From NCBI RefSeq assembly GCF_947493125.1, contig NZ_CANLQB010000008.1, positions 200,749 to 264,748 on the forward strand: DNA of 64,000 nucleotides. The letters run 5' to 3'. Made by a program: the position numbers and the translations under genes. Below the pieces are notes generated by a model. That model saw only the letters and a program-made list of their open reading frames with translations, had not been told where the DNA came from and made no database searches. The stretch is from an uncultured Roseobacter sp. GTDB taxonomy: Bacteria > Pseudomonadota > Alphaproteobacteria > Rhodobacterales > Rhodobacteraceae. Positions 42,889 through 51,500 of the stretch are shown one piece after another. Positions within the stretch are counted from its first letter, which is position 1, and each line of letters begins with the position of its first letter.

Positions 42889-44949
42889 TCATGTGCTCCA
42901 GTCTTGCGCATTGAGGGTCGCGATGACCGCGTCGATCTCACGCACCTCGACGGGCCGCGAGAGGTAGTACCCTTGCGCCTGATCGCATTTGTGATTGCGC
43001 AGCCACTCAAGATGCTGGCTGGTTTCGACCCCTTCAGCGACGATGGTTGCGTCAATCTGCTCCGCCAGGGTCAGGATCAGGCTGATAATGGGCCCCGATT
43101 TGGGCAGTTGGGCAATGAAAGACTGGTCAATCTTGAGGCAATTGAGCGGGAAGCGGGAGATATAGGACAGGTTGGAGTAGCCCGTGCCAAAGTCGTCAAT
43201 GGCGATGCGATAACCCATCCTTGAAATTGTCTCGAGCCTTTTCGCGATCAGATCATGGTCCCCGATCAGCACGTTCTCGGTGATTTCAAGCTCGATCTTC
43301 CCCGGCGGAAAATCGGGGTGCCGGGAGAAGGTCTTCAGCGACGCGAGCAGGCGATTATCTTCGAATTGCCGCGGCGAGATGTTCAAGGATATCTCGATAT
43401 CCTTGCCTGATTGATGCCATGAAATCGCGGTCATGCAGGCCATTTCGAGGATCAGCTGCCCCAGATCCTCGATCATCCCGGTTTCTTCGCAGATAGAGAT
43501 GAACTCCGCCGGCATGATCAAGCCGCGCTTGGGGTGCTGCCATCGCACCAGCGCCTCGACAGAGACGACGCGACTGGTTTCCAAACACATGCGGGGCTGG
43601 AAATGCAGGATGAACTCGCGGTTCTCAATGGCCCGCTTGAGTTCCATCTCGACCAGATCGCGCGCCTTGGCCAACGCGCCCATCTCTGCATTGAAGAATG
43701 TCACGCGGTTCCGGCCCGCCTGTTTGGAAGTGTAAAGCGCGATGTCGGCCTCACGCATGATCGCCGTGAAATGCGTGGCGTCCGGCACGAAGGTCGCGAC
43801 GCCCATGCTCACCGTCGCGCTCACGCGGGTGGCGTCATGGGTGATCGGCTCCGCGATGAGGTCCAGCAGCGCTTTGAGCTTGGCGGTCAGTTCCGCTTCG
43901 GACGGGATGTCCTCAAAGACGACAACGAATTCGTCCCCGCCCAGGCGCACAAAGGTGTCATTGCGACGGATTGACATGCTGACACGAGCGGCAATTTCCT
44001 TGAGAACGACGTCGCCCATCTCGTGCCCGAGTCTGTCGTTGACCTGTTTGAATTTGTCGACATCGAAGCACAGCAGCGCACAGCGTCGTCTCTGGTAATG
44101 CCCGAGGGTCGCCATGTATTGCTGCAGGTAGGACCTGTTGTAACAGCCTGTCAACTGGTCCCTGTCGGCGAGATAGCGGGCCTTGTCGCGGGCGATCTTC
44201 AGTTCGCTTACGTCGATTGCGGTGACAAGGATCGCCGGATTTCCCGTAACCGCATCCGAGCAATGCTTGACCGTCAAATCGTGCCAGCGCGGCCCGGCAT
44301 CGGTGTTGACCTTGGAGACCATGCGATGCTCGCCCGATGCCTCCAATTCGTGCAGAAGCCTCTCATAATCGGCTGGATCGACGAATTTCTCCGCAATGGT
44401 CTGCATGGCATGGGTTGCGGTGTTGCGGGCGGCGGGGTTCAGGTAAACCGGGGGTCCGGAGGCGTCGTGCAGCGCGATCATGACATCGGTGTGCAACAAG
44501 GCCTCGGCGCTGCGCAGATTGTCCGGTTCGTCTTCGGCGCCGCCGACAACCTCGCATTGCATGGCCATCCGCCCATCCGCGAGAGGATAGCCTGAGTACA
44601 CGACCATCACACTTGTGGGGCGCCCGTTCGGGTACAGCGTCCACATTTCGCTGAAGGTCGCGTCGCGTTCGATGAAATCGTGCTGATACTGTTTCAGCCG
44701 TTTCGAGACCGTGGGCGACATGTCCGAGGCCAGATCACGGTTGCGGAGTTCTTCTTCGCTCTCGGCCTGCCAAAGCTCGCAGGCCGACGCATTGGCATAG
44801 AGGATGCAGGCGTGATCGACGTCATAGACCCAGACGGCCGTCTTCAACCGATCAATCGGAATCGTGATTTGCGCGGACCGTGCGAGCGGTTTGGCCGCGC
44901 TGGCGTGCGTCGGCACAACAGACCCTTCGACTATGTTTTCGTTGCGCAT
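42889..44949 (-). CDS. PAS-GGDEF-EAL bifunctional cyclic-di-GMP protein
   Basis: 686 residues, no membrane segment, so cytoplasmic. Two PAS-like sensor regions (about 25-130 and 145-265) precede a GGDEF domain with an intact active site (RLGGDEFVVVFE near residue 335) and an EAL domain with intact SVEALVRWQHP (near 464), ELEITENVL, DDFGTGYSNLSY and VAEGVETSQH. Both diguanylate cyclase and phosphodiesterase activities are therefore possible; which dominates cannot be read from sequence. No autoinhibitory RxxD site is evident just before GGDEF. Convergent with urtE; the GST gene lies 26 bases upstream on the same strand. Confidence 0.92.
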   Translation of the reverse strand: MRNENIVEGSVVPTHASAAKPLARSAQITIPIDRLKTAVWVYDVDHACILYANASACELWQAESEEELRNRDLASDMSPTVSKRLKQYQHDFIERDATFSEMWTLYPNGRPTSVMVVYSGYPLADGRMAMQCEVVGGAEDEPDNLRSAEALLHTDVMIALHDASGPPVYLNPAARNTATHAMQTIAEKFVDPADYERLLHELEASGEHRMVSKVNTDAGPRWHDLTVKHCSDAVTGNPAILVTAIDVSELKIARDKARYLADRDQLTGCYNRSYLQQYMATLGHYQRRRCALLCFDVDKFKQVNDRLGHEMGDVVLKEIAARVSMSIRRNDTFVRLGGDEFVVVFEDIPSEAELTAKLKALLDLIAEPITHDATRVSATVSMGVATFVPDATHFTAIMREADIALYTSKQAGRNRVTFFNAEMGALAKARDLVEMELKRAIENREFILHFQPRMCLETSRVVSVEALVRWQHPKRGLIMPAEFISICEETGMIEDLGQLILEMACMTAISWHQSGKDIEISLNISPRQFEDNRLLASLKTFSRHPDFPPGKIELEITENVLIGDHDLIAKRLETISRMGYRIAIDDFGTGYSNLSYISRFPLNCLKIDQSFIAQLPKSGPIISLILTLAEQIDATIVAEGVETSQHLEWLRNHKCDQAQGYYLSRPVEVREIDAVIATLNAQDWST

Positions 44950-44975
44950 TGACCGACCGCTCCGGTGATCGTGCT

Positions 44976-45608
44976 CTAGGCCGCTTTGCTATGAGACTGT
45001 CCCATCTCGCTCAGCGGGCGAAACCCGTCGGTGTCGGCAACGGCAGCGACCCAATGGGCAATGGCGGGGTAGTCCGCCATGGACAAGCCCGCCTCTTCGA
45101 GCACATGGACATATCCGAATGTCGCTATGTCGGCGATCGAATAGCCGGACTGCAGCATGAACGTCCGATGTGCCAGATGGGCATCAAGCCGAGATAAACC
45201 GGCGTCGGCGGCGGTCTGCCATTTTCGAATGTCCTCGGCGCGTGCCTCCCGCTGATCGGGCAAGATTGTGGTGAAAAAGCGCGCCGGTGAAATGAAGGGC
45301 TCGAGCTTGGATTGCTCAAAGTACATCCATTGCAACGCCTCCGCACGACCTTCCCGCGTGGCGGGCATCAGATGGCTGTCTTCTGCCAAGTACCAGAGCA
45401 TCGCGTTGCTTTCTCCGATCCCGTGCCCTGTCTCCGTGATGAGATGTGGCACCACACCAAGCGGGTTGACCGACAGATACGCCGGCGTCTTCTGCTCGCC
45501 CTTGAGAACGTCGACCAGCTCAAGCTTGAACGGCATTCCCAGTTGGTGCATCGCCAACCACGGTTTGAAACAATTCCCCGACCCCAGACATGCGTAAAGT
45601 TTTGTCAT
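44976..45608 (-). CDS. Glutathione S-transferase family protein
   Basis: 210 residues. N-terminal thioredoxin-like domain (MTKLYACLGSGNCFKPWLAM; NPLGVVPHLITETGHGIGES, the glutathione gamma-glutamyl site) and an all-helical C-terminal domain (YSIADIATFGYVHVLEEAGLS). The N-terminal Ser/Cys at 10-13 could be the catalytic residue. Substrate unknown; relatives include detoxifying and dehalogenating GSTs, but nothing here proves that. AAGGGACTTCTC precedes ATG 45608. Confidence 0.88.
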   Translation of the reverse strand: MTKLYACLGSGNCFKPWLAMHQLGMPFKLELVDVLKGEQKTPAYLSVNPLGVVPHLITETGHGIGESNAMLWYLAEDSHLMPATREGRAEALQWMYFEQSKLEPFISPARFFTTILPDQREARAEDIRKWQTAADAGLSRLDAHLAHRTFMLQSGYSIADIATFGYVHVLEEAGLSMADYPAIAHWVAAVADTDGFRPLSEMGQSHSKAA

Positions 45609-45896
45609 GAGAAGTCCCTTCCATCTCAGTGTCGTCTTCTCGTTAAGAAATTGCCGTTAATGGCGTCTGAATTTCGTTCTCAAACGAAGTTCGAATGCGT
45701 CTCAAATTGCCCGTACTTGGGATAGGGGGATGGTCATGGTGTTCGGGTGCTGCAAAATTGGGCACCCGCGCCCCTCTGCCTTACGACACGGATGCGGCGT
45801 GGCGTCGCAGCTTTCAGCGCAAAGCCTTTGAAAACAGATATTTTTGAAAATCAGCATCTGGACGTTAACTGAAGTCCTTAAGATCGCTGCTAACCA
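45609..45896. other. Intergenic region upstream of the GST and RNR-homologue genes
   Basis: The region between the divergent GST and RNR-homologue genes is 398 bases in all. This part has no convincing gene and becomes AT-rich from about 45830. It contains single TTAA half-sites (45644-45660, spaced 10 apart; 45865-45881, spaced 9 apart), but not the correct CtrA spacing. I see no B12-box and so no cobalamin riboswitch. The two perfect CtrA boxes follow directly. Confidence 0.6.
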
Positions 45897-45911
45897 TTAA
45901 CTGAATTTTAA
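45897..45911. promoter_or_regulatory. CtrA box 1 upstream of the class II RNR homologue
   Basis: TTAA-CTGAATT-TTAA, a perfect TTAA-N7-TTAA, 96-110 bases before ATG 46007, in an AT-rich promoter region. In Caulobacter and Rhodobacteraceae this spacing is the CtrA consensus. Confidence 0.65.
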
Positions 45912-45936
45912 GCTCAAAATCATAATTTCCATTTGG

Positions 45937-45951
45937 TTAACAAATAGTTAA
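45937..45951. promoter_or_regulatory. CtrA box 2 upstream of the class II RNR homologue
   Basis: GG-TTAAC-AAATA-GTTAA-TG, a perfect palindromic TTAAC-N5-GTTAA, 56-70 bases before ATG 46007 and 40 bases after the first box (about four helical turns), so two CtrA dimers could bind the same face. Confidence 0.75.
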
Positions 45952-46006
45952 TGAGTTATTTGGTCGCCAGTTAGCTAGTCCAATCTTACCAACAGAGCGA
46001 GATAAG

Positions 46007-47731
46007 ATGTTAAGTTACCCTGAATCTATCCTGTCACCTGCGTCGTTCGATCAGCCGATCTCAGAACAGATTTGGCGGTCAAAGTATCAATACGTGACCG
46101 GAGGGCGCGACCAAGACGTCACGGTGAACGACACATGGCTGCGCGTCGCGAACAATCTGGCCGAGGCTGAAGACCCGGCGGACCGACAGAACGTATCACT
46201 GGCGTTCTATGAGGCGATGGAGGGGTTCAAGCTGCTTCCCGCAGGGCGCATTCTGGCCGGAAGCGGGACGCACCGGAACGTGACACTTGCCAACACCTTC
46301 GTCATGCGCGCGATCCCCGATTCCGTCGAAGGTATCATGGATACGGTCAAGGACGCGGCACTGACCATGCAGATGGGTGGCGGCATCGGTTTCGATTTCT
46401 CGACCCTGCGGCCCAAGGGCACGCTGGTCGCAGGTTTGGACTGCCCTGCGGCTGGTCCGCTCCCCGCCATGGATATCTGCAACACTGTCTGCGGCATGCT
46501 CGTCACCGGAATGGGGCGGGGCGCTATGATGGCGACCATGCGGGTGGACCACCCCGATATCGAGGCCTTCATCGACGCCAAGGCCAACCCATTGCGACTG
46601 CGGAATTTCAACACCTCGGTCATGATCACCGACAAGTTCATGGCGGCGATGGAAGCCAATGCGGATTGGGACCTGCTCTGGGAAGGGCGGACCGTCCGTA
46701 CGGTCAAGGCGCGGGAGATCTGGGAAAAGATCATGTGGCGCACCTACAGTGCGGCCGAACCCGGGGTTCTGTTTATCGACCGCATCAATGAGGCCAACCC
46801 GCTGGGTTATCTGGAGACGTTGTCGGCCACCAACTCCTGTGCGGAGCAACCGCTGCCACCGAACGGAACCTGCCCGTTGGCGTCGATCAACCTGGCGCGG
46901 CTGGTCTCCAAGCCATTCAGTGAGCACGCAACTCTGGATGACGCGCAACTGCGCCGACTTGTGGGTGTTGCGGTACGCATGCTGGACAACGCCATTGATG
47001 TATCACGCTTTGCGGTCGCAGCGCAGCAGGAGGAAGCTTTCGCCAAGCGTCGCATCGGTGTCGGTGTGACCGGTGTCGCCGATGCGCTGATCATGCTCGG
47101 GGTGCGCTATGGCACGCCAGCAGCGGTTCGGCTTGTCGGCTCCTGGCTCCAGAGTATACAGAACGCAGCCTATCTTGCCTCTGCCGAATTGGCGGCCCTG
47201 CGCGGGACGTTTCCTCTCTACGACGCTGAACAGCATCTGGAAGGCGCCTCGATCCAGTCGCTCGATGTCGAAGTTCAAGCGGCCATCAAGAGACACGGGT
47301 TGCGCAATGGCGTGTTGACCACCATCGCTCCGACGGGAACCACCTCCATGTTCGGTGGCAATGTGTCGTCCGGGATTGAACCGGTCTTTGCGACATCCTA
47401 CAGCCGGAAGATCACGCGTCCGGATGGAACCAAGGCCGAAGAACTGGTTCAGGACTATGCGGTTTGGTTGTATTATCAGATGTTTGGCGAAGATGCGCCA
47501 CTGACCGACGCCTTTGTGACGGCACAAGAGCTGCGCCCCGCGGACCATGTTCGCATGCAGGCCGTCGCGCAGCGTTGGGTCGACAGCGGGATTTCGAAGA
47601 CCGTGAACTGCCCCGAGGACATTCCATTTGCAGTTTTTGAGGATGTCTACCGGCAAGCCTTCGAGAGCGGGTGCAAGGGGTGCACGACCTACCGGCCAAA
47701 CCCGGTCACGGGTTCGGTTTTGACAGTGTGA
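46007..47731 (+). CDS. nrdJ: Short adenosylcobalamin-dependent (class II) ribonucleotide reductase homologue
   Basis: 574 residues with the class II RNR barrel: PAGRILAGSGTHRNVTLAN, LTMQMGGGIGFDFSTLRPKG, RGAMMATMRVDHPDIEAFI, the radical-site TNSCAEQPLPP (C278, with Asn and Glu on either side), NGTCPLASINL (C289), RRIGVGVTGVADALI, IAPTGTTSMFGGNVSSGIEP and CPEDIPFAVFEDVY, ending KGCTTYRPNPVTGSVLTV. Family members reduce ribonucleotides with B12 and need three barrel cysteines plus a C-terminal cysteine pair. Here the first barrel cysteine (usually FNCFV) is Thr97 (LANTFV), and the protein ends without the redox tail. It is much shorter than the 750-1,250-residue alphaproteobacterial NrdJ and may be a paralogue. 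Two CtrA boxes precede it; the next gene overlaps it by 4 bases. Confidence 0.85.
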   Translation: MLSYPESILSPASFDQPISEQIWRSKYQYVTGGRDQDVTVNDTWLRVANNLAEAEDPADRQNVSLAFYEAMEGFKLLPAGRILAGSGTHRNVTLANTFVMRAIPDSVEGIMDTVKDAALTMQMGGGIGFDFSTLRPKGTLVAGLDCPAAGPLPAMDICNTVCGMLVTGMGRGAMMATMRVDHPDIEAFIDAKANPLRLRNFNTSVMITDKFMAAMEANADWDLLWEGRTVRTVKAREIWEKIMWRTYSAAEPGVLFIDRINEANPLGYLETLSATNSCAEQPLPPNGTCPLASINLARLVSKPFSEHATLDDAQLRRLVGVAVRMLDNAIDVSRFAVAAQQEEAFAKRRIGVGVTGVADALIMLGVRYGTPAAVRLVGSWLQSIQNAAYLASAELAALRGTFPLYDAEQHLEGASIQSLDVEVQAAIKRHGLRNGVLTTIAPTGTTSMFGGNVSSGIEPVFATSYSRKITRPDGTKAEELVQDYAVWLYYQMFGEDAPLTDAFVTAQELRPADHVRMQAVAQRWVDSGISKTVNCPEDIPFAVFEDVYRQAFESGCKGCTTYRPNPVTGSVLTV

Positions 47732-48021
47732 GGCGCGGGTTGGGTCTTTCGAAACTCATCCGTGGCCTATGGGGGCGTCGGCCAAGCGCCGGCGTCCATC
47801 CAACTTTCGAGAATCTGGGCCCTGCGGCGAATGTATGTACAGCGGTAGCCGCCTGGAGACCCACTCACAGGCACCGGAAAGGTGGTCTCTACCGCGTGCT
47901 CGCACGCGGCGTTTGGGAGGCGGATCGGACAGAGGCGGTCATCTATGACGACGCCGAAGGGACAATCTGGATCCGCCCAGCGGTAGAATTCGACGACGGA
48001 CGTTTCGTCGAATTGGCGTAG
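47728..48021 (+). CDS. Small protein with DUF1653-like domain
   Basis: About 97 residues from GTG 47728, which overlaps the RNR-homologue stop codon by 4 bases (GTGA). The start is uncertain: an ATG at 47671 inside the upstream gene is in the same frame, and the conserved part begins only near 47875. That part, THRHRKGGLYRVLARGV followed by AVIYDDAEGTIWIRPAVEF, matches the small DUF1653 fold found in bacteria and phages. Its function is unknown. The coupling suggests that it works with the RNR homologue or is at least CtrA-driven with it. Confidence 0.6.
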   Translation: MRRGLGLSKLIRGLWGRRPSAGVHPTFENLGPAANVCTAVAAWRPTHRHRKGGLYRVLARGVWEADRTEAVIYDDAEGTIWIRPAVEFDDGRFVELA

Positions 48022-48591
48022 GTTCGGGGTGAAGAGTGCACAGACTTCGGACGTTGGCTGAAAACTCGGGTAAGGCGGTCCCGTCTCAAATTGGTCGTGC
48101 GCCTACCCGTGGTGTTTCATGCGCGACACCTGGAAGGCAATCCAAGTGGGTAAGACAGAATAAGATGCCAAGGCCTCAAAAGCGGTAGGAGGCGACAAGC
48201 GCGTTTGGCAGGTCCTCGATGGCATGGCTCTCATGCAGATATGGTTCTGAGCGCTTCCGCTCTGTTCCCTTTGCTTTTCAGTGCCACAGAGTATTTGTCG
48301 CGCGCCGGCTCGGACTCCGTCAGAGTTGTTCCGCTGACGTTGATGAGGTGTCCAAAAAGGCTGTGCGAAATATCTCCAGCAATGCACGATATTTCGTCTT
48401 TGGACGCAGACCATATAGGGACGGGATGGACTTGGATGTCGAAGGTCGCCCCTTGCGCCTGCTCAGCAGGCGCGCGTGTGAAGTGTGTTGCCGCCTCCTT
48501 CTTCGCCTCTGGCGTGAGGCGTCCTGTTTGATTTTGACAATGGCCGTCCTGCCGCGCTACCCCAAGGGTCGTCACCGCTGAAGGACTGGTT
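48022..48591. other. 570-base region without a recognisable gene
   Basis: Between the DUF1653-like gene and the dehalogenase. Both strands have short open frames (for example minus 48231-48620, 129 residues, and 48103-48414, 103 residues) but none has a ribosome site, codon pattern or motif I recognise, and they overlap each other. No B12-box, terminator or regulator gene is visible. Decayed genes or a recombination scar are possible. The dehalogenase promoter must lie here. Confidence 0.5.
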
Positions 48592-51500
48592 TTGGCAGCC
48601 CGAATTTTCTCAACCCGCAATCGGCCGTTTCATTTGGGTCCGTTCCCGTTGGAGCGTCTGGCGCGGCATGATCGGGCGCCAGATTTGTCGGGCGTGCCGC
48701 CGATGCAGGCCGTTTCCTTTGATCGTACGGAGGTGCCCGCCTCACTGGTCAATGCGATGGCGGAGTACCAGGCGATGCTGGACGCGATCCGGGATGGGCT
48801 GATCAACCGCGCGCCGTCGCAGTGTCCCGAGGACCCCGACGCGCGGGCACAGCACATCAAGTCTTTCGGGTATTTCCAGGATGCGCCGATGGTGGGCATC
48901 GGGCGGCTGGCGTCGGGCGATATGCTGGACGTGCCCCTGCGCAACCCCGGCATTGACCACCTGGCGGAGGAGCTGCGCACGCGCCAGACCCAGACGCTGG
49001 CGGCGGGCATCGACACCATCATGGCCGATCTGCGCGACAGCATGACGGCCCCGCCGCGCACGATTGCAGCGCACGACCACACGGTTGTGTTTCTTTACGA
49101 CTACAGCCGCGAGCCTGACCCGAGTGAGCCGGGGTATGACTGGATCGCCGAAGCGCATCCACAGCGTGCAGCGCTTCGTGCCACGGAAACGGCGGTGATC
49201 GTTGCCGGCTATCTGCGGGTGCTTGGCTTCGACGCCAAGGCGCATACGGCGACATCGTCGGATGTGGACCTGAACAAGCTCGCGGTCGGTGCGGGTTTGG
49301 TGACGGTGGAAGAGGGCGTGCTGGTCAACCCCTATGTCCGGTCGCGGTTTCACGTGGCGGCGGTGACCACGAATTTCCAGATGATGCCGGACAAGCCTCT
49401 GGTGCCCTTAGCGGAGCAGCCGAAATCCATCCACGGGCTGGCGTGGAAGTTGGGCCAGGGGGCGCCGAAGAGTGCGCGGACGCTCGATCCTTACGCCAAG
49501 CGGCGCTATGCGGATGGGCCACACCCGTTCGAGACGCTGAAGCGAGTGGAGAAGCCCACCACCTATATCGACGAAGCGCGGGTGGCACGTGTGCCGAAGC
49601 GCACGGATATGTTTGCGCGGGCGCAGTTCGGAGACATCGGCAAGGCCAATCAGCAGGCGACGACGGGCGGGTATTTTGCGCAGAAGGCGCCGATCAGCAA
49701 TGCGATCCGGCGGCCCTCGGGAGCGCTGTTGTTGCTGCAACAGGGCGTGGTGGCACCCGAGATCGACCCGAGCGCGCGGGAGGCGGTGCGCAATGCGGAA
49801 GGCATCAAGGCGGCGGCCTATTTCATGGGCGCCGATGCGGTGGGCATCTCGCGCTGTCCGGAGTGGGTGTGGTATTCGCATGATGCGGTGGGGGAGCCTA
49901 TCACGCCCACCCATGACAACGCGATCAGCCTGATCATTGATCAGGGGTTTGACACCACCGAGGGCTCCTCAGGGGATGACTGGATCGCGGTCACACAGTC
50001 GATGCGAGCCTATCTGCGGTTTTCGCTGCTTGGCGGCGTGATCGGCAAGCAGATCCGCAATCTTGGCTATGAGGCCCGGGTACACACGAACCTCGATGGC
50101 GAGGTGTTGCAGCCGCCGCTCTTGTTGCTCAGCGGGCTCGGTGAGGTGAGCCGCATTGGCGAGGTGATCGTGAACCCGTTTCTGGGGCCTCGCTTGAAGT
50201 CCGGCTGTATCACCACGACCATGCCGCTGGCCCATGACAAGCCCATAGATTTCGGCATGCAGGCGTTTTGCGAGGCCTGCAACAAATGCGCGCGGGAATG
50301 CCCTTCGGGGGCGATTACGGCGGGGCCGAAGCTGATGTTCAACGGCTATGAGATCTGGAAATCCGACAGCCAGAAGTGCATCACCTATCGGCTCACGCAG
50401 GAGGGTGGGTCCATGTGCGGGCGCTGCATGAAGACCTGCCCGTGGAACATGGAAGGGCTGGAGCACGAAAAGCCGCTGCGCTGGATTGCGATGAACGTGC
50501 CGGCGATGGCGGGGGTGCTGGCGAAGGCCGATGATCTGGTCGGCAACGGGCGGATCAACCCGCAGAAGCGCTGGTGGTGGGATCTGAAGGTGAACGCCGA
50601 AGGGGGCTTTGAGCCCACGGACGTGCCTGCGCATGAGCGCGCGTTGCAGACGGATCTGAAGCTCGAGTATGCGGATCAGACCTTGGCCGTGTATCCTGCA
50701 GATCTCGCACCGCCACCCTATCCGTTCCCGTTCCCGATGGATCGTGAGAAGGGGATCGAGGCCTACCAGGCGCTGATCACCGCCGAAGAGTATCAGGCGC
50801 GGCTGGCGCGGGGTGAGACGGACAGTTTGGCGCATGCCTATCTGGGGGCTGGTGAGGCGCCGGTGATCCGGGTGGAGGTGGCCAAGGTCACTGCGCTGAC
50901 GCCGGAGATCAGCCTCTATGAGCTGCGCAGCCTAGATGGCAGTGATCTGCCTACTTGGGAGGCGGGGGCGCATCTGGATGTGGTGATCGCACCAGAGTTC
51001 TTCAGGCAGTTCTCGCTCTGCGGAGATCCGGGCGACCGGTCGCGCTATCAGGTGGCGGTGTTGCGCGAGCAGGACGGGCGTGGCGGCTCGAAGCTGATGC
51101 ACAAGATCTTCACCGAAGGGCGTAAGGTCTTTGTGTCGAAGCCGATCAATCACTTTCCACTGGTGGAGGGGGCGTCAAAGCACATCCTGATGGGTGGCGG
51201 GATTGGGATCACGCCGATGCTGGCCTTTGCCCATGCGTGCCATGCGCAGGGTGCGGATTTTGCGCTGCACTACTCGGTGTCCTCGGGGGCGGAGGCGGTG
51301 TTCCTCGATCTGCTTCGGGCGGTCCACTGGGCCGAGAAAGTGACGGTGCACAATTCTGCGGCGGGCACGCGGGCCGATCTGGATCAGGTTTTGGCAGGGT
51401 ATCAGCAGGGTTGGCATGTCTACGCCTGCGGGCCGGATGCCTACATGCGCGCCGTCACGGTGGCGGCCACGCGGCAGGGCTTTCCCGAGGCGGCGCAGCA

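Noticed and set aside
45644..45660. TTAA pair near the GST start as a third CtrA site
   Set aside because: The spacing is 10 bases, not 7. The pair at 45865-45881 has spacing 9 and is rejected for the same reason.
45609..46006. Cobalamin riboswitch before the class II RNR homologue
   Set aside because: I looked for the conserved B12-box and neighbouring conserved loops and found none here, nor in 48022-48591 before the dehalogenase.
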